DNA from: Lagopus muta | Taxonomy: Eukaryota; Chordata; Aves; Galliformes; Phasianidae | Direction: 5' to 3' | DNA: 64,000 nt | Assembly (NCBI RefSeq): GCF_023343835.1 | Contig: NC_064443.1 | Location: 10,726,001 to 10,790,000, forward strand | Made by a program: the position numbers and the translations under genes | Notes under the pieces: generated by a model | What the model saw: the letters and a program-made list of their open reading frames with translations, nothing else | Database searches by the model: none | What the model was told of the DNA's origin: nothing | Shown here: one piece after another, positions 21,601 to 35,008 of the stretch | Layout of the letters: each line of letters starts with the position of its first letter | Numbering within the stretch: position 1 is the stretch's first letter

Positions 21601-24600
21601 GAGGAGTTAAACCGAATCTGGGTAAAGTTGTTTCCATCAATAATTAATGCAAATTAAAGTGAGTCATGCTCCTAGAACAAACTGTTTTATAGATTATCTT
21701 TAAGTGTTGATCTTAAATAAAATGGAAAATATACATCCTGAATAACTTAATCTCTTTTTCTGCAGAGAGCTGATGCTGGTTGATTGTACTGCTGTAAAGT
21801 TCAAGTCAACAAAAGGTAAACCAAGAGACTGAATAGAATACTGGGTTAAGAAAAGAGATGTGACCCCTGAGTTTGGTCTGAGCTTTGGGAACCAGAAGTT
21901 ATGTGTTTATTCTAACTCATGCAGCAAAGTTACTCAAATATCTATACTTGTGTAAGGACATTTGTACTAGTAGGTTTGGATATTCACTAAGCAGAAAACT
22001 GACTTCATTTAAACTCTAAGCAACTGGCAGTCTAGAAAGGCAGATAATGCTGTGAGGCTTATTTATTAGGGTTATACGGTCAAGTCCTCCAAAAGTATTA
22101 CAGAGATCCAGCTGCAATTGCACTTACTCAAGCTACATTTTTCTAAAACTCCCTGTTATATATCATAAGGTCATATAAGTTATATACTGCAGAACTTTTC
22201 AAGGCCTTATTCCTTGCTGCCTTTTCAGACATCTAAGAACACTCTGAATTTCTATATGATTCTGGTTGTGTCATTAGATTTTGATGAGGTAAGAGGCAAA
22301 TGCCTTTGTTACACGTTTTGTAGTGACATATAAATATTAGTGTAGGGCATACTTGATGAGAATGCAGTTCATCAAAGAATCAGCAGTGTTGGATACATAC
22401 ATACACCATCAGGTACCAACTTCTGAAGAAGGAAATGCCCTCAAGGAACTTTGCTTGTTATGAGGAAGTTACACATGAATGTCACCCTCTTGAAATCCAA
22501 ACTAAGCCCCTTGGTTGAGTACCTGGAGATAGCACAGTGGGAGCCTGCTTAGTAGTGGTGCAGCAGGATGGCTCAGGGAAGGTACAGGCCCTAGCATGTG
22601 ATATGTGTTAGCTTGGAGCAAGATGGAACGCTTTGTGTTGAGATCCTGTAGTCTCTGTGGGCTGTACCTCAGACTGCTGAAGATGAAAGCTTCAGCAGTG
22701 TGAAGCTCTGCGTGGGCTGTTTGGCCACAGGCTATGTTTACCAGCCCTCGTGTTCACTGGAATGTGGAACTTTCCAGCCTTACACAGACTGTGCTTGGTT
22801 TTTGGTTTTTTAACTGTTTAACAAAATTGAACTTATAATAATCTGACACCAAGTAGGAGTCACTTAAATGCATTTGTCATGGCTGAATGAATCTCACCCA
22901 GGGCTCACTCTAGCCCATATAAGCTCTTCTGTTGAGAAATCACCAACTCAACTGCAGCTGAACCATCTTGACTGACGTGTTGTTGTTTAGATTGGTGCCA
23001 GACATTCTAACTTTGGACTCAGGCTTTTACAGAGCGACCCTGCATATCCCTTGGGTATGCTTTTGCACAAGTGAAAACTCCCTTCATAGCTCCGTAAACT
23101 CTTTAATCTTGAGGATGAATTTATAAATTACAGCACTCCTGCTTGTCCACTGTGGCTTCACTAAGGAGACTTAAATAAATTCTGAATGAGTTTTACTTTT
23201 TAATGAAATAAATCAAGCAGTGAGAAGTGCCTTCCAGCTAGACAAGAAAACTCCTCTAAAATAAACCAGAATTCTCTGGTTATCTGGATTACAGAATGCA
23301 ATGTCAGATAATTTTCAGCAAGGGTTTCAGACCATGAAGTTTGTCTCTGGCAGACTCCAGCTTCTTCAACACACTGACAGTGACTTCATCTTTTCCTCCT
23401 CTCGGTAAAGAATCTAGCTCCACATTTAAGAAGTTCCTTTTAAGGTAATGGTAAATGGGAATTCACTTCAGGAGTTAATGAGAACTTAAAATTTCCATTG
23501 GTTTTGAGAAGAAAAAAATCCTGTTTCAGATGCATTATGTTCAAATCTGCTGGGGATGGTACACTGTTTGGATTTGGGTGTATGTAAGCATTTGTCCATC
23601 TCCTTGTCTTCCACATTGAGAAACACAAGGAGGCTTTGTCTTTTTGCCGTCCTTACAGAAAGCATCTACAAAAGTGCTGAGGCATAAAGAGTGGTCTTAA
23701 TGCAAAATACTCTCCATATGTGGTTATGTGAAGGACCAGATGCAGCAGAGAAGACTGTATGCGTACAGCAGTTCTGCCTTGGCTAGCCTGGTGGCCTTGA
23801 TGACTTGGTGACCTGTTGGGGGGGGGAAGTATTTTTCCTGTTTTTCTACTGGAATTGCTCCAATCAATAGATTTCCAATAGTTGCATGATGGAATGACAA
23901 AAATGGTCCTGTTTCCTAAGAAATGTCTCTCGTGGCTAACTTTTTAAAGGTCTGTGAGTTTCCCTATTGAATTTAATGGGGCCTTTGGCTCATAAACAGA
24001 TTAAACAAAGAAACAATAGATCCCTAGGGGAGTTTTAAAATCTGAAGTGTAGGAACTTTAATAATATTATGAGGAACTAATATGTCTGATGTGGGAACTT
24101 AAATCTGAGGCAAGAATTATGGAAGGAATGTTTGAAAAGAATATTTAATTACACGATTTATTGTTCATCATTTATTATGATATGTACAGTGCCAGGGGCA
24201 TTGCTGCTGCTTTACAGATGATTACAGAATAGCAATTCCCAGATCAAAGGTCCTGATCATGCAATCTTTATTCGTGTAAATATTGCCAATGGTGCTCGAT
24301 CTTATTCCATGTCAAAACTCAGTTATCTCCCCCTCAACACACTCCATTATAGACAATTAAAAGGACTTCAGCAAGAGAACACTGATTAATTATCCTCCCC
24401 AGAACACTATTTTGGTGCCATATATTGTATGGATAAAGATACCTATTGTGTTTTAGCAAACCTCACATTTTTCTGCAGCTTTAATTCTTAATTATAGTGT
24501 CAGCAAACATTAAGATTATTTTCACGATAGAGGCTTATTTCTGGAATGAAAAAGAAATCCATTGGCTTGGCCCAATAGGCTTCAGATCCAGTTGATTTAA

Positions 24601-27600
24601 TGGAGCCAATGTACTTGCATGTAATTGTTCTCAGTGACCAGTATAGAAAGTTTCTTCTTCTGAAACAGATGGTGAATGTGAAATACCTTTGTGAGCTCTG
24701 AAATCTGTTTGCAGAAGGTTCTGCTTTTCTTTCTTCCTGTGACAGTTTGCACTCTACTGGAATTGCCACCAATTAGCAGTGCACTTAAATGGTTTTCTTA
24801 TTCTTCAGCTGAAATGGCTGCTGTTTATCTGTTGGGTTGCTGTAGGCAGCTACAGAAGTGAACACAGCTTGTGCAGCCATCTTTTGGCTCATGTCTTCAA
24901 GACGTAACAGTTCTGGTGGAGAGAGATTGAGGCGACTGCATGCAGAAGGCCAAGGAAGCTTTTTTTCTCCTCCATCTGTTAGAGGGTTTTAATAGAGCTT
25001 TTTGCAGCATGCAGTCCTATTCATTTAAACACAGTGACACGTAGCACAGAGAAAGGTATTCTGGTTAGTGAGGTGCAGTGGTCTGCATACCTAAGATTCC
25101 AGTGTAGTGATCAGGATTCAGATTCCTATCTGAATATCATCGGTCTAGACAGTGGGTAGGGAATATTGCTAGAGGAGGCAGCTGGGATGATACCCAACAT
25201 TACCTGCTCTTGAAAACACTTTGCTTTTTCTTTCAAGGTTGTGTTTAATCGTTAAGATTAAACAGTCTAAGGTGTGATATAATTACCCAAGCTGCTGATG
25301 CAGTCCAGCACTGTGCAGGAATGGGCATTGCTCTGGCCAGCAGTTGGATGGCACTGACCGATTCTGTGTGTACAGCAAAGAACAGAAGAGCAGAGGTCAA
25401 AAGTCTATGTAGATTAAAAATGGGACTAAGGTAATTTGTGGAGGGTAGGTCCATTTGTGACTGTTAAACACAATAACTTTGTTGTGTGATCTCCCCGTCC
25501 AAAACTGTTAATTGCTGGAGAGGAGAATATCCCTGGGGAAGAATTGCTCTACATACACACCCTGTTTCTTATATTCTTTACCTTGCTATAGAAAAACAAT
25601 ACACTGGGCTAAAGGGAGCTGTCAGCTGACGCAGCAGGATTGTTTTTACTCTCTTATGTGTTCCAGGTTCTTGGAAATTTCTGATTTCTGACATGAATAG
25701 CATTATTAATCCTTCTTGTATTGTATTCATAGCCACACAACCCTTCTTAAACTCCCTAGCTCCTGTCTCAGCGTGCCTTCAGTTGAATTCTGAGGAAAGG
25801 TTGGCCTCTAGACACTACCAAATCCACACATAAAATTCTCATTTCCCTGAAGCCGTGGCAAACCTTCAGTGGGACTGGAGATTGTTCAAATTCAGCAGGA
25901 AAAAAAAAAAAAGTTTATTAATCTTCTTAGCTGTCTTCTAGCTCTCTCCAAAATGCTTTGGCAACAGGCAGTTTTGTGGTATAAAACTGAAATATGGCTA
26001 TGAAGTGATGTACTTGAGATACAATGGAAAGAATTGTGAATGAAAATTAGGACTGTGTACACATAGAAAATGAAGCTTCTGGCCAAATAATATATCACTT
26101 TCAGAGGGCTTCTAAATCATATAATATTGTATTAAAGATCATCTTTACAGCCACAGGCAGGTTTGTGATCAGCAGAAAAGATGTGCTTCCCTTCTCCCTT
26201 TTCTTTTCTTGAGCTGTTACAGTTCCTAGTCTAATATATTAAGAGTCTTTAGCTAAATTCAGCTTATGTGAGCAAAAGAGGCTGTATTGTGGGATATCTG
26301 AATAAGACTGCATGTACCATTCAGTCCTGGCTGTTGTGGGACTGGTGAACTCTGGTGCAAAAAATGGAGTAAGCAGATGGGAATTACAGTTGCTTCATCT
26401 CCCACAGCTCCATGCACCCCTGATCATAAGCAAAAGACCTTGTGATAGAAAATCATTTGGGAGTGGGATAGATTCATCCCATAGGATAGATAGAGTCTGT
26501 AGGCTGTGTCACTTTGTCTGATCTAGATATCCACAGTATTCAGGCCTATCGGGATGGCCTTAAACATGCTAATTTTTCTTAATTATTCTTGTTCATTTTC
26601 TGGTAGTGATTAGAAGCCCTAGCTGAGATTGGGACTCAGCTGTGTTATGTGTAGTGTTAATATACACACATTGTTCTCTTCTCAGGCTGTTCTGAGTTCA
26701 GCAAGGAATATTGAAAGGAAAATGGAAATTAAAGGTAAGGGGGGATTTCTGATAGACATTGTCATTGCTCCGCTGAAAGCAGTGGATGTTGTCAGGTTTG
26801 GGTTTAACCAAAGCTGTGTTTTCCTGAAGGCTGAAAGCATTCTTCTCACTTTTCAAAATAACTTTAGATGTGTTTTTTATCTGTAATATTTACGAGTTGA
26901 TATAAAGCTTCACATCAGAGCTTGAAATGAGATAAGTGATCCTGGCATGATTCTTCAACTCTGAGTGGGAGAATTGAGTTGCACTTTATCCAGAGCTGTT
27001 TTCTAAGTTTACTCTAAATAGATGGTTAAAAACAAGTGACCTCCTGAAGGCCTGAGGATTCAAAGAATAACTCAGAAGTGTCCTACAAGCTCACGTGACT
27101 GACAGGATATCTATTACTCATTGCTCTTCAACTCTAAGACAGCAGTGCCTTTGTGTGCACGTGTCTCTGGTGCTCTTTTTTTTTTCCCCCTGTAACTCGA
27201 AGGCATTGACAGCACCGGTGACTTTGCTCCATGCATGTCACTGCTTGCCAAGAACAGCAGGCAAAAGAATACTAATATTCCTTCTTTGAAATTCTATCCT
27301 TGAAGTGAAATTAATGAAAATCTTTACCATGAAAGAGAAGAATCCAGTTTTGCGGAGAAGCAAAGGAAGATTTTAGGTGTAGATTGGTTTACCCCATTTT
27401 CAATTGCTATTTGCACCACCACTACTGTAAAAACTAGAAAACCCAAGGGAAAAGGAGAAGATGACCTTAAGTAGGCAAAAAACATGTATCTTCTGGCAAC
27501 TGATTAGAAGCAAAGCTAGGCAGGACAGCAAAATACAAAGACAGACATCATAAAAATACCTCTCCAGTCTCTGATGCTGAAAGAGCCCTTGGTACCAATT

Positions 27601-30600
27601 TCTGCAGCAAGAACTAGGAGCTTTAAAACAGGACTTTGCAAAGCCACTCTCATGAAAGCACAAAATCCATTCACCACCAAGCTGCTGTGCTAATTCTTCA
27701 AGGGTAGGAGGTAATCACATAAGCAGGTTCTAAAGTGCAGAGGAGATGAATTGTAAAATGATTTGCTTCTTTCTTGTTATTAAGCTGTGCTCTCCAGATT
27801 TTGGTGGTGTTATCATCAGGCAAGTATTCTCTTGTAAAAGTGATACCTCCCAAGCTACTTCTCATTAGTAATGTAATAGTCATGTTGAAGTCATGGTGGT
27901 CTAAGGATAGAATAGAAGCTGGGCATCCATAGAGAGATGATATCTTTTATTAGTTACTTGTATGCACATTCTGCCTTCCCTGAGAGACCTTAGAAGAATT
28001 CAGTAGACAACTTTATAACATAGGCTGATGAATGGAAGGAGTTCTTTCCCAGCCTTAAACTTCTTACTGAGCACAGTGCAAGAATGGTAGCAGGGTAATG
28101 TAAAGAAGCTTCCACTATTGTCTTCTGCACTGCATTTGCTATGTGAATAAACAAAGGACTTCAATCTCTAGCACTGCTCTTGCTTTAGTGACTGCTTTGT
28201 AAATGCTGATGGATGAATAAGGGTGTAAAGATAAAAGTCTGACATTTTGCCAGTACTGAATTCGTATATGGATCAAAAGTGAAGTGTAATTACCACCCAG
28301 ATCAAATTCTTTCAAGAGCCAGAGCTGTCTAGACCAACAGCAGATATTTATTTTTAGGGTTGATCTTCGTGGGTTTTATTAGCAATGCTGCTTTCCCTGG
28401 GGTAAAAGCAGGGGAGAGAAGAACACTAAATCCTCTTGAGCTTCCATTGTTAAAAGAAGCTGTGTAAAGCTTATAGGAGAAGCCCTAATTCTGAGAGCAA
28501 GCTTTATTTTTGAGATGAAATGGCTTGAGGTTTTGAAGAATTCAGGGAAAATAAAGTTTAAAATTCAGGTAAAGGATATAGATTTTCCCTTTTATTGAGA
28601 CAATTCTGAGCAGCTAATTTTACCTGTAGACGTGATGTGTAGATAATGAGATCTGCATGTTAACTTATTCTTAGGTTTGCTTCTGTTAACTTCAGCAACA
28701 GAGAAGGCAGCTGTTGGGCCCATTCCACTAATAGTAGCTCTTCATCAAATTGGTTAGCCATTGCTAGATGCTGATAGGCTTTACCTCTGCACTTGGGTTT
28801 GCACTTACAAAACACCTGCAGACAAGTCTTTCAGATGGAAGAAGCGTTGGCCTCTTCATTCTGTTCAGCTGGATTGTGGGGAATGAGCAATCAGAAGGTG
28901 CGTCATGAAGTTTTCCAAGCAGGTTACTCAAATTGGAAAGCAGCAGACAAATTTGAGTGTTTTGTTAAACAACTCTTCTAAAGAACCTGGAGTGGGATCC
29001 TAACAGCATGATTTCACCACCTGGCTGTGGGTGGGTGTTAGCATTTCTCTTTGTCAGCAGGAGGGAAATAAGGCTGCCTGAAGTCTTTCAAAATGTACTA
29101 GGGGTCTCGTACAGAACAATCTCTATACAAAATTAGGTTTTTATTTCTGCAGTATTTTGTGTGTGTTCTGCCCAGCAAAGCTTGGTAACTGCCTATTCAA
29201 AACGTGCTAACATCCCAGCCCTGGAAATTACTTGCACTTAACGATGCTGAATCACTGACCCCCAGCAGTTGCTCTGAAGAGCCTTCCAGTTAAGGCAGAA
29301 GTAAACACGTTTATTTCCAATACCCTCTTCAAAGTGGGTGTATGAGGGAGGATGAAAATAAAAAAGAACGAGCAGCATGGGATTCCTGTTTGGTATCTGA
29401 GCAGCTTATAAGTGGAAGAAGCAAGTTCATTTTTAGTTACAGGTGGGTGGCAGCTTTTTCCCCTCCATACCAGCTTCTTAGCGCTGCAGCTCAGGCATTG
29501 CAAGAGTGCAGTCACTTCCCTGCTATCCAGACTCGCCTCCACTAGATGACAGTGTTGTACAAAGACTGAGAAAGCCTGTGCCCAGTCCTGCAGCCCCGTG
29601 AGCTTTGCTCGTGATACTTGGAGCAGAAACAGGTCTCCTGTATTAGATACGTGCTTTGACTGGTGGGTTTGCTGTATAATTGTACAGGTGAATGAGAAGG
29701 CACTCTCAGATGTGCTGAGAACGTGTCAGCTGGCTGATGTGGGCAAACAAACTGGATTCAGGATTCCCACATGTCAGTGGAAATTTCTATACTGGGAGGA
29801 AGAGTTTCAGTTTTGCTGTGATGCCTTCAGTAACAGCTCAGAGTGCACAGCTGAGTAACAGCAGAGTTCTCTGTGTTCCTCTCCATGCATTTACATTCCC
29901 ATATGTATACACACACACTTGTTGCTTACATTTGGCTCACATACTAGAATGAGCTGTCCGTAGATTTCAAAACACAGGCATTTTCCCCCGGGGAGAAGGC
30001 CTTAGGTATTAAGCAGATGTGGCTTCCCAGGCCACAGCCCATGTTCTCAACATGGGGAATGGGATTCAGTGGCCAAAATTAGGATACTGGAGTTTCTGGC
30101 TGCTGATCCAGTGAAGATAAAAATAGAACAGAATTTATTTGGCTTTTTTTCCCCCAGTTACATCAATACCCTTCTGACATGCTGCTTCTATCATTTCTGA
30201 ACTGATAGAGAGGTTTGTATGTAATGGCAAACAATATAACACAAGTGGATCAAGAGTTTCTATCCTCTGTCTCAGAACTTATAAATAAATATACGTATAA
30301 CTTTCCGAAAGCTGATGAATTTATACTCGATAAAAGGAAATACTTTTAGCCCCATTAAACAAAGATATTTATTATACTGCATGGAAAATGTTGCAGGGGA
30401 TTTTTCTTATTGCCAGGTTCTTTTCAAGACATTTGGGATAACTTACTGTATAAAAGAAAATTTTGCAGCTACATTCAATTCTGTTTACATTTTTAAGGGT
30501 AAGGACTTTGTAAAAGCAGTCTTTCAGGAGCATGCAAGTTTGGAATGGTGTGATTCTGTCTCAACCACATTTACTTGCCACCTCGTGAATATTCTGTTGT

Positions 30601-33600
30601 TTGTGTATCTGACAGTTTAAGAGCAGACAGCTTGGGTGACAATGCAGATAGAAATGTTTTGGCTGTGTTATGTGAAGTGGCACCTGGTCTATTGATCATC
30701 TGTGGCTTCACAGGGTGCAGCTGAGGCAAAGAGGCAAATCTCAGGGTGATGCTACTGCATTCTATGACTGCAGGTGCAGCTGTATGATTTGTCTGCTTTG
30801 AAAATGAGATGTTCCACATGCATTCTGAGATTTCTCACCTCTGTAAGTCTCTGCTTTTCCCATGTTCCCTGTGGGCAGTTGGATAGTAGTGGTTGCCATA
30901 TTTTGATTGATACTAAGTAAAGGATACACTTTTCACATAATACTCCCGTGCCTCTGTGGTGCAGCTGTTCCCATTGCTTTTTGTTGGGTTTCCTCCTGTC
31001 CACCGTTTTGATGTGGTTGGAGGTGTGTAGGAAGTGTGATGAGCTTGAAATGCTTCAGACACTTCATGTTCCAATGGGGCTGCATCCATTTCTGCTCCAT
31101 CCTGTTCGATTAAAGGTGCCTCATCCTCCTGATGCATCTCTTCTGTCCTATTAATTGAGTTTAGTTTCACAGGGAAAAATACATGTTCTGCTCTGTATTA
31201 CCCAATTTGCTTAGGAAAACCTATACCTACCACATTTATTTTAATGCCCTCTATATTTACCAAGAATGAGTAGGATTTAATGGCAGGATTCATGTTCCAA
31301 TGTTTTTAAAGGTCAAGATAATGAAGAGGTCCATAGAAGCACTCCCATCTTAAGGAGAACAAATCACAGTAGAAGAAGGAAAGGAAAACTAACACTTGAT
31401 TAGCACTAAAATTCAAAAACATCTGAATCCAGATGAAAAGCTGTGGTCATCTTCTCTAAAAAGGAATGAATCCAGACACCCTTGGACTTTGTGTTGAGCC
31501 AGTTCTGGAAGCCAGCACTCTCTAATCTGTATTGACCTATGTCCCCTTTCATGTGTAACTCAATTTGGCATTCTAACAAAGTGGCTAAGCCAAATACTCA
31601 AAACTTGAGGAAAGTGAAGATGGAAATTGTTGCTACAAGTTCATATAGCCTTTGTGTGCATGCAGTATGGTATTGTCTTCATTCACAGGCTTGTGTGCTG
31701 TTAAACAACTGCTTTATTTTTAAAGTGCAGGATGGATGCAGCTCACTTAATGAGCAGCTATTTAATATTTTATATTCATTGTTCAGTGTGTGCCCCAGGG
31801 CTTTTTTATTGCACACTATTCAAGGCCTTTTCTCAATACAGAATTATTAATTTTCTTGTGAGCTTTCCCTCAGCAGTCATCATTATTGTATCTGGGTGCA
31901 TCACAGTCATGAAATAACCTATCTTCACAATGCCTTGATGAAGTGAGGGGATACTGCAACCCCACTTGGACAGATGGCAAACAGATACAAAGATGAAGCA
32001 AAAAAACAAAGATTTTTGAATGTCTGGGACTTGTTTTTTGTTTCTTGAGTGGGTGGTTGTTGTTTTTTTTCTGAGTTCATGGCACTGCAAAATATTTTCT
32101 ATATTCAGAGCGTAGTTCCAGCAGTGTCAGTTCTAGTTGTGAATGCTCAGCACTTTTGCAGATCAGACTCCTACTGAGCATCTAAGAGGATGACTGACAA
32201 ACTGCAAAAATGTGGATTAACTGATTTGCTTAGCAACCCTGTGGTGGGGAGAGTGGGGTAGAGTCCAATTCTGCAGTAGCAGCTCTCATCCATCCTTAAC
32301 AGAAACCTGGACTAATAAGTCCATGAAGAGATTCTCTTCCCCTCTTCACAGATGTTCCCCAAGCCCCACTTTCCTGATCAACCCTGGAAATGAATCTTCT
32401 CTCACCTTTGCCTTTGCTTTCATAGGGTCTAGCTTTGCCTTCTGCAGGTTCGCTTCCTAGGTAGAAGGGTTTCTTCAGAGGGTGATTCAAAGCAGTGGCT
32501 TAGTTTGGTCACCCCGACCAGCAATCCAATGGCACAAGAGCTTTCTTCATTCAATGTAGAGAGACCTAAAGGAGAATATACTCACTAGGCAGATTTGGTG
32601 CAGATGATCTACCTGTGTGTCCACTGCTGCTATGTGTTCCTAAGCCCCTCTCAGTGCATTTCTGGCCTTTCAGCCTCAACAGCTGTTGTCTTCTCCTTTC
32701 TCTCTTCATTCCCAGATCTTACTCCAAAACAACCCTACACTCAACTTTTGGCCATCCTCAAGCCTTTGCCTTTCCAAACCCTGTTTCATGCAGTTTCTTT
32801 CCCTTCCTCCCAGTCCTGTACCTTTCACTTTCTGCTTCAAGACAGTTTTACCATCAGTACTACTGGCTTGGCAGCAAGGTGGTCACTAAAAACACCGAGG
32901 AGTTATGGACCTTTCCTTTCCTTTAAAAACTGGGACATATCTCAAACAGATTGGAAGGAGAGTAGACAGGGGAGAACAAAACAGGCAAGCAAACAAAATA
33001 AAAAAATCCCAGCTCCACCAACACTGTCCTGAATGCTGTGCGCTCAGCTTAGAGGGAGAAGTGAGCAGAGGCACCCAACCTTACCATGTAGGAGCTGCTG
33101 GGGAATGGAGTTCTTTACTGAAAATGAATTTATTATATTCTTGCGAACTTTAACCTGTTGTTGCAGATGTTTTCCCCTACAAAAAATACTGATTAAAGTC
33201 TTTGAAACAATTTCTGAGTTTTGCAGGTACATATTTAACAAAAACTCTCTTCTCCATCAGGATCTTTGGTGAATTGTAGAGATTTCCGGATTTTTGTTTT
33301 AAACATAGTGAAAGCAATGGATTTTTCCCCAGTTTTATTCTTGGAATAGGCAGAGTGTTTTGGCTAAAATCTCTCTTTAAGTAAATAAATCAGGCTAAGA
33401 GAGGCACTCAGCATGGAAAATTTCAGCCTGGCTAGCTAAAGGTTGGCAAAGTTTTCAGCAATTGAAAATAGGATTTTATAATGAATAGGAAATGTCAAGC
33501 AACTTTTGTAATAATTGATGCTACCAGCCCTTGCTTATAATAAGTGCAATTATCAAATGTTTCAGTAAAATCATCTCTGCCCCAGAAAGAAGCTCCATTT

Positions 33601-34073
33601 TAGTGCCAAATCCTTCAGGCTTAATACCTTTGTTACTAAATGGAGCCTGCATTGCCAACTCCTAAGTACTTAGAAAGGAATGTTCTACTTAATTCCCATT
33701 CATAGCTGTAATTCACGACTAGTCTGAACTCTCAGTGCACCTGTAAAGGCGCTGTTTGTGTGCATTGTATTGCTGGCAACAGTGGCTGTAGTAAAATATA
33801 TGGAAGAGATGCCACAATTAAAACGTTTTCCTAAGATAATAGCAATGTTAGTCAATTAGAGCAATGCAATCTAGATCAAAATCAGAAGACAGGTAGGAAG
33901 ATGAGGTAACTGGCACTGCTGTTACCTGCACAGTGTTTTCTGGTGAAACAGAAAGTGTCACTCGCCAGTCTTAAGTAACACTAATCTGATGGTGAGAATA
34001 TTAGCAGTGAGAATGAACACAGCGTATCTCTGGGTAGAGGTTATTGAAAGCTGAGTCTGTCTTAATTTTGAGG
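15621..34073. other. gene-free spacer downstream of LSM3, part 1
   Basis: I see no coding exon, RNA gene or recent CR1 copy in these 18 kb. Open frames are short, unrecognised and without coding-like neighbours. Notable contents are an E-box inverted repeat near 20.45 kb and faint matches to ancient amniote repeats near 23.96 and 24.2 kb. In human the equivalent spacer lies between LSM3 and SLC6A6. Confidence 0.6.
20453..20614. promoter_or_regulatory. candidate E-box cluster
   Basis: CACGTGACTT occurs at 20453-20462 and again at 20605-20614. The first copy is part of a perfect inverted repeat, ACGTGAC-TTAT-GTCACGT (20454-20471). CACGTGAC is the site type used by MITF/TFE and USF factors. The function is inferred from motifs only. 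Confidence 0.3.
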
Positions 34074-34093
34074 GTGTGTGTGTGTGTGTGTGT
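34074..34093 (+). repeat. (GT)10 microsatellite
   Basis: Ten perfect GT units lie directly after GAGG. Confidence 0.95.
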
Positions 34094-34371
34094 AGGTGAC
34101 GATGAGTTCTGAGATTGATTTTCAGATAGAATTCAGAGGCTGACTGCAAAGAAACCAAATCAGTCAGGAACCGTATTCAGATGAAATGCAGCTGTCTTGT
34201 ATGTGGGTATGACAGGGTGGGACCTTCTCACTCAGCTAATTTCTGGACAGAAATTATGGACTCAGTAAAAACAAAAACTATTTTATTTTGCCTTTTGCTG
34301 TATTCTTTCTTTAAAAGCCAAAGCAGTGCATAGAGAATTAGGCAGAATTCCTCCTTTATGATTCTGCTTAT
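34094..34371. other. short spacer between the (GT)n repeat and a CR1 copy
   Basis: AT-rich unique sequence with no recognised feature. Confidence 0.5.
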
Positions 34372-34558
34372 TAAAGGCAGGGCGGTGAGGCAGTGGCACA
34401 GCCCAGAGCTGTGGGTGCCCATCCCTGGAGGTGCTCAAGGCCATGGATGGGGCCCTGGGCAGCCTGAGCTGGTGGGGGCAGCCAGCCCATGGCACGGGGT
34501 GGGAGCTCTGTGGTCTTTAAGGTCCCCTCCAACCCGAGCTATTTTATGATTCTAAGTT
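34372..34558 (+). mobile_element. CR1 LINE, 5'-truncated 3' end, plus orientation
   Basis: The copy reads GCGGTGAGGCAGTGGCACAG, then CCCATCCCTGGAGGTGCTCA, then AAGGTCCCCTCCAACCC, and ends TTTTATGATTCT, the typical CR1 3' terminus with its ATTCTATG-type tail. CR1 copies are almost always 5'-truncated, as here. Confidence 0.93.
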
Positions 34559-34953
34559 ATGATTGGTTTCACTGTGATAACAGTAGGATTTATTTTCAAG
34601 ATGTAGGAAGTGGATGACTGTCTTTGAATGGCTGGTTTTGCCTGCAGAATCTTTGCAGATACTGAGAACAAAAGGATCCAGTCAGAGTCCAAATGTTGCG
34701 CAGTCGATTTGCAGAGTGAATTAAGAAGTTATTTATCCAGCATTTCTTTTTTGATTTTGCTTTTAGGAAAAAGAAATGAAAACCATTTCAGCTTACAGCT
34801 TACAAGAGAAACTGCCTGCAATACTTCATTCATAGGTGTGATGCAGACCACGTATCTTGACACTTCATCAGATCTTTAACTTAATTTCATTTCTGCAACT
34901 CGTGGCAACATGCCGGGGTGTTTATTTCCCATGAGCTTTCAGTGCTGAATCTA
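34559..34953. other. unique spacer
   Basis: There is no recognised gene or repeat between the CR1 copy and the GT/TA microsatellite. Confidence 0.5.

Positions 34954-35005
<52 letters not shown>
34954..35005 (+). repeat. compound (GT)n-(TA)22 microsatellite
   Basis: GTGTGTG runs into 22 perfect TA units (34961-35004). Long TA arrays are unstable and often length-polymorphic. Confidence 0.95.

Positions 35006-35008
<3 letters not shown>

Noticed and set aside
21421..21657. 78-codon plus-strand open frame ending in a donor-like CTGG|GTAAAG
   Set aside because: I do not recognise the protein, there is no convincing acceptor upstream, and no partner exon was found. It was kept out of the feature list as a likely chance frame; RNA-seq junctions at about 21621 would settle it.
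24500..24772. 90-codon minus-strand open frame in the spacer
   Set aside because: It has no recognised family, no splice context and no neighbouring coding exons. Its length is unremarkable for AT-moderate intergenic DNA.
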